This document shows positions 56,943-64,000 of a DNA stretch of 64,000 bases, one piece after another; position 1 is the first letter of the stretch; the number at the start of each line of letters is the position of its first letter. Position numbers and translations under genes: made by a program. Origin of the DNA: Carboxydocella thermautotrophica (GTDB lineage: Bacteria; Bacillota; GCA-003054495; Carboxydocellales; Carboxydocellaceae); the NCBI GenBank assembly GCA_003054495.1, contig CP028514.1, forward strand, positions 1,042,501-1,106,500, read 5' to 3'. Under the pieces are notes generated by a model, which saw only the letters and a program-made list of their open reading frames with translations, was not told the origin of the DNA and made no database searches.

Positions 56943-58673
56943 GTGCGCCCGGCATGGGCGTTGTCTATAGGGTGAAAGTCCCGAACGGCGAAGGTAGCAG
57001 TAGCCGTAGCTTAAGACAAGGGTGTCCACCGTGAGGTGGAATCTGAAGGAAGTCGGCGGCAAACCTCCGGCCCGACGAACAGGAACCACATAAGAGGCTA
57101 GCGGCAGTTGGATGAGCTTGCGAAACAAAGCGAAGTCCTTGCTACCGAAGGCTGCCGAGAGTAAATGTGGCGGGTAGATGGAGGGAAAGACAGCGCTCTT
57201 ACCCGGGGAGGTCTGCCGGAGATGTTGGTAATGCCAATAACCCAGGTTGTAAGGCCTGGCTGAACCGGCAGAAGTCAGCAGAGGTCATAGTAGCCAGTAC
57301 AGACGTCAAACTGGTGAAGGGCCGAACACAAAGCGAGGGATGGACTTGGCACGTTCGAGAGATACACAAAGACAGCAGAAAACCCCATATGGGGGGGGTG
57401 GAGGAGAACAAAGGTGCCCCAGGAATCGACCAGGTCACGGTAAAAGACCTCCGGGACTACGTAAGGGAGCACTGGGACAGAATCAGGGAAGAACTTCTCA
57501 CGGGAACCTATAAACCGCAACCGGTACGCCGGGTCGAAATCCCGAAACCTGGCGGCGGAACAAGGTTATTAGGAATCCCAACCGTCATAGATCGCCTAAT
57601 CCAGCAGGCCCTCCTGCAAGTGCTTACTCCCATCTTTGATCCGGAGTTTTCCCCGTACAGCTACGGGTTTAGACCCGGACGCAGGGGACATGATGCGGTC
57701 AGACAGGCAAGGAAGTACGCAGAGGAAGGATACACCTGGGTGGTAGACATGGACCTGGAGAAATTTTTCGACCGGGTAAACCATGACATCTTAATGGCCC
57801 GTGTTGCCCGCAAAGTGAGAGACAAGCGGGTACTAAGACTTATCCGCCGCTATCTTCAGGCCGGAGTAATGGTCAACGGAGTAGTAATGGACACTGAAGA
57901 AGGCACTCCCCAGGGAGGGCCATTGAGTCCATTGCTGGCTAACATAATGCTGGATGACCTGGACCGGGAACTGGAAAGACGAGGACACAGATTCGTGCGC
58001 TATGCGGACGACTGTAACATTTACGTCTGAAGTCAGCGAGCTGGGGAGCGGGTGTTTGAGAGCATTAAATTCTTCCTGGAGGACAAGTTAAAACTCAAAG
58101 TAAATGAGACAAAGAGTGCGGTAGACAGGCCGTGGAAGCGGAAGTTTCTGGGCTTCAGCATGTACAGAGGGAAAGACAGAGTAGGAATCAGATTAGCCCC
58201 GGAAACAGTTAAACGGGTAAAGAATAGACTTCGGGAAATGACATCACGAAGCAGGGCAGAGAAGATTTCGGACCGCATCAAGAGCATCAATGCCTACCTT
58301 GGAGGCTGGATAGGATACTATGCGCTGGCGGAAACGCCGGGCGTATTCCAGGAAATCGAAGGGTGGCTAAGGCGAAGATTGCGGATGTGCGTCTGGAAAC
58401 AATGGAAACGTGTCCGAACCCGATACCGTGAGCTGCGGGCCCTGGGCCTACCGGAGCGAGTAGTCCATATAATGGCTAATGCCCGTAAAGGCTACTGGCG
58501 AATGTCTCGACAATTAAATAACGCCCTGAACAATGCCTACTGGCAAAGTCAGGGCTTGAAGAGTTTGACTGAACGTTATCATCGCATTCGTCAAGCTTGG
58601 TGAACCGCCGTATACCGAACGGTACGTACGGTGGGGTGAGAGGACGGGGGTTAATCACCCCCTTCTACTCGAT
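56943..58673 (+). mobile_element. Group II intron (IIC-like), with exact ends fixed by an empty paralogous site
   Basis: The 5' end GTGCGCCC fits the GUGYG rule; the 3' end lies in CTACTCGAT after domain V (GAACCGCCGTATACC...GTACGGTGG region 58602-58637) and the domain VI hairpin GGGGG-ttaatcA-CCCCC. Joining the flanks gives TTTTTTC^TTGCCT, which is exactly the uninterrupted sequence at 46967-46979. Insertion just after a terminator stem is the hallmark of class C introns. Length 1731 bp. The reverse transcriptase frame inside has a nonsense codon, so movement needs help in trans. Confidence 0.9.
57167..58603 (+). pseudogene. Group II intron reverse transcriptase/maturase, nonsense-interrupted
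   Basis: RT fingers and palm: ENKGAPGIDQVTVKDLRDYV, IPKPGGGTRLLGIPTVIDRL, SYGFRPGRRGHDAVRQARKY, DMDLEKFFDRVNHDIL, GTPQGGPLSPLLANIML and FVRYADDCNIYV (YADD active site). TGA at 58028-58030 follows immediately, then the same frame goes on with SQRAGERVFESIKFFL, KFLGFSMYRGKDRVG and the maturase-like end. A single AGA or similar codon change explains it. The translation start is uncertain; the first supportable similarity begins near 57400. Confidence 0.82.
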
Positions 58674-58736
58674 TTGCCTTCCCACCTAAACTTCGGTTAA
58701 ACTACTACTGTAAGTAACCATGAAGGAGGCACAGGA

Positions 58737-59396
58737 ATGAACATCTTGGATATACTGGGCCCGGTCATGATCGGGCCTTCCAGTTCCCATACAGCCGGTG
58801 CCGCTCGCATCGGCCGGCTGGCTGGCATTGTGCTGGGCGAGCCTCCGGCAGCAGCGGATTTTTACCTGCACGGTTCTTTTGCCGAAACTTATCAGGGCCA
58901 CGGCACTGACCGGGCCCTGGTAGGCGGCCTGCTGGGTTTTGACACAGCCGATGAGCGGATTCGCCAGTCCCTGGAACTGGCCGCGGCGGCTGGCATCAGC
59001 ATCTCCTTTAACCGCACAGATCTGGGGGATGTCCATCCCAATACCGTCAAAGCGATGGTGAAAGGGAAAAGCGGCAAGACCATCGACCTGGTAGCTTCTT
59101 CTATCGGCGGGGGCAATATCCGGGTTGTGGAGCTGCTGGGCTTCCCGGTGGACTTTTCCGGCCAGTTTCACACCATCATCATCCCCCACCGGGATCGGCC
59201 GGGACTGATCGCTGCTGTCAGCAGCCTGCTGGCCGAAAGGGGCATCAATATCGCCCAGATGAAGGTGACCCGGGAGCAACGGGGGGCGGAGGCCATCATG
59301 ATCATTGAAGCAGACCAATCTTGTCCAACCGAGTTAGTGGAGCAGCTAGCCGCTATTCCGGATATCAGGGACGTTATCACTGTCAGGCCGTTATAA
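58737..59396 (+). CDS. sdaAB: L-serine dehydratase beta subunit, copy 2
   Basis: A 219-residue paralogue of the gene at 47037 with the same SSSHTAGA site, the FAETYQGHGTDRALVGGLLGF block and the ACT domain (INIAQMKVTREQRG). Differences are spread through the gene (for example AAAAGISISFNRTD in place of EEAKIKLAFHKTD), so the copies are not recent over this part. GAAGGAGG precedes the ATG. The intron sits about 60 bp upstream. Confidence 0.95.
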   Translation: MNILDILGPVMIGPSSSHTAGAARIGRLAGIVLGEPPAAADFYLHGSFAETYQGHGTDRALVGGLLGFDTADERIRQSLELAAAAGISISFNRTDLGDVHPNTVKAMVKGKSGKTIDLVASSIGGGNIRVVELLGFPVDFSGQFHTIIIPHRDRPGLIAAVSSLLAERGINIAQMKVTREQRGAEAIMIIEADQSCPTELVEQLAAIPDIRDVITVRPL

Positions 59397-59413
59397 GGAA
59401 AGGAGCAACAGGA

Positions 59414-60301
59414 ATGTTCAGCTACAACAAGGTTCAGGAATTGGTGGACGCAGCGGAAACCAAAGGGCAGAAGCTGTGGGAGGTTATTCTTGAGGACCAG
59501 GTTCATGTCCTGGGCCGAACCAGGGCAGAGATCTGGAATGAAATGGAACAGCGGTTGGAAGTGATGCGGGAAGCCCTTGCACGGGGCTTGAATGGGGACA
59601 ACCTCTCTGTCAGCGGTCTGAGCGGCCGGGATGCCGGCAAGGTGAAAAGGGCGCTGGCAGCAGGGCGCCTGCTGGGGGGACCGGTGCTGGATGGGGCCAT
59701 TATGAAAGCTCTGGCGGTGGCTGAGGTGAATGCGGCCATGGGCCGGATTGTGGCCGCACCGACTGCCGGATCCTGCGGGATTTTGCCGGCGGTGCTGTTC
59801 ACTGCCGCCGATGTGCTGGGTTCGAGCCGAGAGGAGCAAGTGGCAGCTCTGATTACCGCTTCCGGTATCGGCATGGTCATCGCTCGCATCGCCGGCGTAT
59901 CAGGGGCTGCGGGGGGCTGTCAGGCCGAATGCGGCAGCGCCTCGGCCATGGCAGCAGCAGCGGCAGTGGAGATGGCGGGAGGTTCACCAGCCCAGGCCGC
60001 CCACGCCTGTGCCATCGCTCTCAAGAATATCCTCGGTCTGGTCTGCGACCCGGTGGCCGGGCTGGTGGAAGTTCCTTGCATAAAGCGCAATGCTGCCGGT
60101 GCAGCCAACGCCCTGGTGGCCATCGATCTGGCTCTGGCTGGGGTTAAGAGCGTTATCCCGGTCGATGAAGTGATTTCGGCTATGTACCAGGTAGGACAGG
60201 CCCTGCCGGCTAGCCTCAAGGAAACAGCTTTAGGCGGTCTGGCGGCCACTCCTACCGGCTGCCGGCTGGCCCGGGAGCTAAGAAAAGGGGGAGAAGAATG
60301 A
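59414..60301 (+). CDS. sdaAA: L-serine dehydratase alpha subunit, copy 2
   Basis: A 295-residue subunit with VAAPTAGSCGILPAVLFTAA, GGCQAECGSASAMAAAAAVE and NILGLVCDPVAGLVEVPCIK. It starts at ATG 59414 (GGAAAGGAG upstream). Apart from the identical 194-bp tract at its end it shows many silent and some amino-acid changes against copy 1. The stop overlaps the next gene by 4 bp. Confidence 0.95.
   Translation: MFSYNKVQELVDAAETKGQKLWEVILEDQVHVLGRTRAEIWNEMEQRLEVMREALARGLNGDNLSVSGLSGRDAGKVKRALAAGRLLGGPVLDGAIMKALAVAEVNAAMGRIVAAPTAGSCGILPAVLFTAADVLGSSREEQVAALITASGIGMVIARIAGVSGAAGGCQAECGSASAMAAAAAVEMAGGSPAQAAHACAIALKNILGLVCDPVAGLVEVPCIKRNAAGAANALVAIDLALAGVKSVIPVDEVISAMYQVGQALPASLKETALGGLAATPTGCRLARELRKGGEE
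60086..60279 (+). repeat. 194-bp identical tract shared with 48384-48577 (copy 2)
   Basis: Second member of the exact repeat; see the copy in the first sdaAA gene. It ends 22 bp before the stop. Confidence 0.9.
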
Positions 60302-60801
60302 AAAAGCACTGGAAAATTTTATCCATCGCTTTAGCCCTGCTGGCTGCCATAGCCATCATCTGGCGGCTGCCGGGCCAGAGCGCTGAGTCACAACAGGCGG
60401 AGCTGGTGCCACCGCAACTGGCGTGGCTGCCCCGGGTAAAACTGGTATCGGGGCCGCCGGCCATCCAGCAGATTGCCATGATGCACGGTAAACCTCTGCA
60501 ACTGGCCGAGGGCTATATTGCCATCTACCAGAGCGGGGACAGTGAGATTATGCTGTGGTTATCAGTATCCAATAACGAGGAAGAGGCGCTGAAACTGTTC
60601 CAGCAAATGGATGAAAAGATGCCGGCCAGTCAGGTCTTTACCGGCCGGCAGGAGCTGAAAATCAAAGGCCAGCAGGTGATTCGGGTAGAGGGTATGGGTC
60701 AGGAACATTATTACTGGGTACAGGGTAAGTACAACTACTGGGTAGCGGCCAACGGGGTGGCAGGCAGACAGGCGGTGGAGGAGTTAGTTGAGAAAAAATA
60801 A
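60298..60801 (+). CDS. Hypothetical membrane-anchored protein, copy 2, intact
   Basis: A 167-residue protein with one N-terminal membrane helix (ILSIALALLAAIAIIWRLPG) and an outer domain: VKLVSGPPAIQQIAMMHGKP, EGYIAIYQSGDSEIMLWLSV, QQMDEKMPASQVFTG and RVEGMGQEHYYWVQGKYNYW. I do not recognise the family. Its 4-bp overlap with sdaAA, and the same order in copy 1, suggest a role tied to serine use or its control. Confidence 0.75.
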   Translation: MKKHWKILSIALALLAAIAIIWRLPGQSAESQQAELVPPQLAWLPRVKLVSGPPAIQQIAMMHGKPLQLAEGYIAIYQSGDSEIMLWLSVSNNEEEALKLFQQMDEKMPASQVFTGRQELKIKGQQVIRVEGMGQEHYYWVQGKYNYWVAANGVAGRQAVEELVEKK

Positions 60802-60816
60802 GTCATAAAATAATAA

Positions 60817-60856
60817 CAAACAAATGTTTGAGTGTTTATTTGGAGTATGCTATAAT
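60817..60856 (+). promoter_or_regulatory. Promoter and palindrome for the small peptide gene
   Basis: TTGAGT (60828-60833) and TATAAT (60851-60856) are 17 bp apart. CAAACA-aa-TGTTTG (60817-60830) overlaps the -35 box and may bind a repressor. Transcription should begin near 60863. Confidence 0.6.
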
Positions 60857-60905
60857 TTTTTTGAGGAAGGAAATGGCATCATCTCCCTGGGGAGGGGGTG
60901 AAAGG

Positions 60906-61052
60906 ATGTTTCCAAAGCGCAAAGAAACAAATATTAAAGGGAAAATACTTCTGATACTGTTATTGACTAGCATGTTGCTATCGATATTGAAAACAGGAAT
61001 TCCCTTGACAATAAACATAACTCCTGCAGGGATTTATATCAAATTCAATTAA
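60906..61052 (+). CDS. 48-residue hydrophobic peptide (type I toxin-like)
   Basis: MFPKRKETNIKGKILLILLL continues TSMLLSILKTGIPLTINITP and a short polar end. One membrane helix (about residues 13-28) after a basic start is the usual build of small membrane toxins. GGAGGGGGTG lies upstream of ATG 60906, and a small CTCC-CTGG-GGAG hairpin could hide part of it. An in-frame ATG at 60873 would give 59 residues. The first 16 bases of the coding region (60906-60921) are perfectly complementary to 61136-61151, the expected 5' end of a downstream small RNA. Function is inferred only from this layout. Confidence 0.6.
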   Translation: MFPKRKETNIKGKILLILLLTSMLLSILKTGIPLTINITPAGIYIKFN

Positions 61053-61101
61053 AACTATTTTATGTTTGAATCAACTTCAGCCATTTCCTTCCTCTTCTAC
61101 C

Positions 61102-61130
61102 TTGAAATTTTTCTTGAACTATGTTATTAT
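61102..61130 (+). promoter_or_regulatory. Promoter of the putative antisense-acting small RNA
   Basis: TTGAAA (61102-61107), 17-bp spacer, TATTAT (61125-61130). A start 6-8 bases further lands at 61136-61138, the first base of the complementary segment. Confidence 0.6.
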
Positions 61131-61135
61131 AGTTA

Positions 61136-61209
61136 TGCGCTTTGGAAACATGTTGTCAAGGGAAGTGTTTTCCCGCAAAAGGCTGTTTGCACAGCCTTTT
61201 TTCTTTTTT
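61136..61209 (+). ncRNA. Putative small RNA complementary to the peptide start codon
   Basis: About 74 nt: a 5' segment TGCGCTTTGGAAACAT that pairs perfectly with 60906-60921 (ATG and following codons), then a hairpin GGGAA-gtgtt-TTCCC (61160-61174), then a terminator. It is on the same strand as its target, so it would act in trans as a separate RNA, or as a 3' end folding back onto the same transcript. No reading frame of note inside. Confidence 0.6.
61177..61209 (+). terminator. Terminator of the small RNA
   Basis: Perfect stem AAAAGGCTGT/ACAGCCTTTT with loop TTGC, followed by TTCTTTTTT. The minus-strand radical SAM gene ends inside the T-tract. Confidence 0.9.
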
Positions 61210-62113
61210 AATCAATTAAACATAACCCCAAATCCAGTGCCCACTGGCGGGCCTGGGCCAGTTCGGTGCCGGTGATGCGCCGGCGCAGGGCCGGTTCCTG
61301 CCTGGCCTGAAAAGCAGGATAATATTGTCCCATGATATTGATGGCAGTATGGGGGGAGATTTCCTGAGCCAGGAATTCCACCACTGCCCTGGTACCGGCC
61401 AGATCCTCGGGCAGTACCAGGTGGCGAACGATGAGACCCCGGCGGGCTAGGCCCTGCCCATCCACCTCCAGGTCGCCAACCTGCCGGTGCATCTCCTTGA
61501 TGGCCTTACGGGCAACGGCGAAATAATCCTTGGCATCGGCCAGGCGCCGGGAGACAGCGGGGGAGACAAATTTCAGGTCAGGCAGGTAGATGTCCACTAC
61601 CCCTGCCAGCAGCCTGAGGGCGCTGACCTCATCATAACCGCCGCTGTTGTAAACCAGCGGGATAGTCAGGCCCCGGGCCGCGGCCAGCTCCACTGCTTCC
61701 AGGATGGGAGCGACGAAATGGGACGGGGAAACGAAATTGATATTGACACAACCCTGTTTTTGGAGATAAAGCATGATTTCCGCCAGCTCAGAACTTGAGA
61801 CTTCTTCACCCGCATCCGCTTGACTGATGTCACAATTCTGGCAGAAAATACAACGCAAATTGCAGTTACTGAAAAAAATGGTGCCGGAGCCGCCCTGGCC
61901 GACCAGTACCTCTTCCTCGCCAAAATGGGGGGAATAGGAGGCGACCAGGGCCCGGGCGCCGGAACGGCAGTAGCCTTTCTGGCCTTCCAGTCGATTGACC
62001 CCGCAGTGGCGGGGACAGAGATGGCAGCTGGCCAGGGCAGCCCAGGCCTTTTCGGCCCGCTCTGCCAGCTGGCCGCTGGCGTGCAGTTGCCGGTAGGAGG
62101 GCGCTATGTCCAT
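61208..62113 (-). CDS. PflX-like radical SAM protein
   Basis: A 301-residue protein. CHLCPRHCGVNRLEGQKGYC near residue 30 is the extra N-terminal Cys cluster of this group, and the SAM cluster site is FFSNCNLRCIFCQN (CxxxCxxC near 88). It continues NINFVSPSHFVAPILEAVEL, VYNSGGYDEVSALRLLAGVV and VDIYLPDLKF. These are traits of COG1313 (PflX), related to pyruvate-formate-lyase activators; target unknown. GAGGTGAG before ATG 62113. Probably co-transcribed with the DUF362 gene. Confidence 0.88.
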   Translation of the reverse strand: MDIAPSYRQLHASGQLAERAEKAWAALASCHLCPRHCGVNRLEGQKGYCRSGARALVASYSPHFGEEEVLVGQGGSGTIFFSNCNLRCIFCQNCDISQADAGEEVSSSELAEIMLYLQKQGCVNINFVSPSHFVAPILEAVELAAARGLTIPLVYNSGGYDEVSALRLLAGVVDIYLPDLKFVSPAVSRRLADAKDYFAVARKAIKEMHRQVGDLEVDGQGLARRGLIVRHLVLPEDLAGTRAVVEFLAQEISPHTAINIMGQYYPAFQARQEPALRRRITGTELAQARQWALDLGLCLID

Positions 62114-62120
62114 AATGATC

Positions 62121-62748
62121 TCACCTCACATGGGGCGGTTTGATGCCTGCCGCATCAAGGGCGATTTCATAACCATAGGCGGCCTGGCTGAAAAGGCGCT
62201 CAGCTTCAACCTGGGCCGTGCAATTCGGCCGGGGGCCAGCTGAGGGCGATGTTCTTGATGCCGAGGGTGACGGTGGCCTCCTGGTGAACCTTGATTTGGG
62301 CCAGGCTGATGATGACATCTGCCTCTGCCAGCAGGCGGTTAACCTGCAGAACGGGTAAAAGGGGATGGTTCAATTTTAATTCTAGATAGGGCCCATAGTT
62401 TAAATCAACAAATTCCCCACCAGTTTCCTGAATGACATTGAGAAATCCCTGTTGTTGCAAAACCAGAGGAGTAGGGTCACCGCCCGAACCGGCCGCCACT
62501 ACCAGGCGGGCAGGTTGAAAATCCTGCAGATACAGGAGCAAGCGCTGTAGAGTGCCGGGCCCGGTGATGGTGCCACTGGCTGGAGGCTGGTTTTTAACCA
62601 GATTGGGTACTACTACTACTGTATCCCCAGGGCGGAAGAGCTGGGTGTGGGGCAACAGTTCCAGAGCCTGGATCAGAGCATCTCCTTCGTAAGGATGGCG
62701 GGTAATGGCGATAAAAGGCTGATGAACGCGACGACGACGCTGATTCAT
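62121..62748 (-). pseudogene. DUF362-like protein, probably frameshifted
   Basis: The frame from ATG 62748 (GGAGG upstream) gives 180 residues ending ALSWPPAELHGPG at 62206: TVVVVPNLVKNQPPASGTIT, VVAAGSGGDPTPLVLQQQGF and ADVIISLAQIKVHQEATVTL fit the DUF362 (COG2006) pattern. In the next frame, from the AELH codons, a coding-like stretch AQVEAERLFSQAAYGYEIAL goes on to a stop at 62121, 7 bases before the PflX gene, the normal operon spacing. So a one-base change near 62210 probably split the gene. Without it the protein would be about 209 residues, still short for the family. Confidence 0.6.
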
Positions 62749-62873
62749 GTTCTCGACCTCCTTCATCAAAGTATAAGGTGGACAGATTGACCGGGGAAAA
62801 TGTACATTTACCCCAAACTTGTTCTTGCCAAACAAACAATGTTCTGGTAAACTATTAACAGTAAATCCTTTAA

Positions 62874-63545
<672 letters not shown>

Positions 63546-63554
63546 CCCTTTAAA

Positions 63555-63650
63555 ACTGGTCCTGTGAGGCCGGCAAGGGTGGATATACTAACCGTTAATG
63601 TCGGGTTAGTCTGCCTTCCTGCCCTTTCAGGCCGGAAGGCTTTTATTTTA
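63555..63650 (+). promoter_or_regulatory. Second PyrR-dependent attenuator, between pyrR and pyrP
   Basis: GTCCTGTGAGGCC (63559-63571) within a CTGG/CCGG stem matches the PyrR loop (UCCNGNGAGG). A hairpin ACTAACC/GGTTAGT (63584-63610) may act as antiterminator part. The terminator GCCTTCC/GGAAGGC (63613-63640) then TTTTATTTT completes the switch. Confidence 0.85.
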
Positions 63651-63675
63651 CATATCAGAAGAGGAGGACTCATAC

Positions 63676-64000
63676 ATGAAGAAACGCTTTGATGTCCACG
63701 AAAGACCGCCAATAGGACAGGCCCTGGTCCTGGCCCTGCAGCATGTTTTCGCCATGTTCGGGGCGACGGTGCTGGTGCCTTTCCTGACCGGTCTGGATCC
63801 AGCAGTAGCCCTCTTTACTTCCGGGGTAGGGACTATCATCTTTCACCTCTTTACCGGCGGCAAAGTTCCTGCCTATCTTGGCAGTTCCTTTGCCTTTATT
63901 GCTCCTCTGGCAGCCTGGGTAACAGGGGCGAAAGACTTACCTGGCGCTATGGGTGGGGCTTTTGTGGCCGGTCTGGTTTATGTTCTGATGTTCTTTTTGA
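63676..64000 (+). CDS. pyrP: Uracil permease (NCS2 family), 3' partial
   Basis: The first 108 residues: [60 protein letters not shown] and SSFAFIAPL are the strongly conserved start of UraA/PyrP uracil:proton symporters. The gene runs off the window end. GAGGAGG before ATG 63676, after a PyrR attenuator, so it is repressed when pyrimidines are plentiful. Confidence 0.94.
   Translation, partial: MKKRFDVHERPPIGQALVLALQHVFAMFGATVLVPFLTGLDPAVALFTSGVGTIIFHLFTGGKVPAYLGSSFAFIAPLAAWVTGAKDLPGAMGGAFVAGLVYVLMFFL

Noticed and set aside
58028-58030. TGA in the intron reverse transcriptase as selenocysteine
   Set aside because: No SECIS-like hairpin with a GGUCU-type loop follows, and reverse transcriptases are not selenoproteins.

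Overview
The window looks like a chromosome segment of an anaerobic, probably thermophilic and spore-forming, clostridial Firmicute. Evidence: Gram-positive regulatory logic (SigI/RsgI pair, PyrR attenuators, a FadR-type operator), strong GGAGG ribosome sites, frequent GTG/TTG starts, oxygen-sensitive enzymes (4Fe-4S serine dehydratase, selenocysteine formate dehydrogenase, molybdopterin oxidoreductase, radical SAM proteins) and a group II intron. A Carboxydocella-like organism would fit, but I cannot prove the genus from sequence alone.

Layout. 1-3959: a molybdopterin oxidoreductase operon of the Psr/Phs type (catalytic subunit cut by the window start, FeS subunit, NrfD anchor, TorD-like chaperone). 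4006-5777 (minus): RsgI-like anti-sigma factor and SigI. 5844-7921: a DUF4911 protein and an HD-GYP protein with a degenerate GGDEF. 8002-13453: a sulfate activation and reduction operon (Sat, siroheme sulfite reductase-like protein, APS kinase, PHP phosphoesterase, AprA-like and AprB-like). 13812-16799: HlyD plus ABC-2 export system with a TetR-type operator. 16849-18258: B12-binding radical SAM protein. 18452-24019: a type III-like restriction-modification locus whose methyltransferase carries a nonsense codon and whose middle gene joins a nuclease-like and an EVE/PUA-like domain. 24517-25527 (minus): gap. 25782-31148: beta-oxidation operon fadN-fadA-fadE behind a near-perfect FadR-type operator. 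31229-33667 (minus): thioesterase and KimA-like permease. 34024-40328: MacA/MacB export genes with a histidine kinase and a sigma-54 activator, preceded by a -24/-12 promoter and a 30-bp palindrome. 41054-43946 (minus): a small fatty-acid-like set (FabF, FabG, a FabZ-like protein without the usual His, a PH-domain membrane protein). 44029-46865: RmuC, YjbQ, a permease and a thioredoxin-like protein.

46949-60801 is a duplicated region. Two terminator-sdaAB-sdaAA-hypothetical units flank decayed insertion sequences and a selenocysteine formate dehydrogenase operon (fdhE, fdnG with TGA and SECIS hairpin, and an FeS subunit fused to Ig-like domains). A group II intron sits right after the terminator of the second unit; the first unit keeps the uninterrupted counterpart of that site, which fixes the intron ends. 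60817-61211 holds the most novel candidate: a short hydrophobic peptide gene followed by a small-RNA-like unit whose predicted 5' end is perfectly complementary over 16 nt to the peptide's start-codon region, an arrangement like a type I toxin-antitoxin module. 61208-62748 (minus): a PflX-like radical SAM protein and a probably frameshifted DUF362 protein. 62874-64000: pyrR and pyrP (cut by the window end), each with a PyrR-type attenuator.

No tRNA, rRNA or CRISPR array was recognised.
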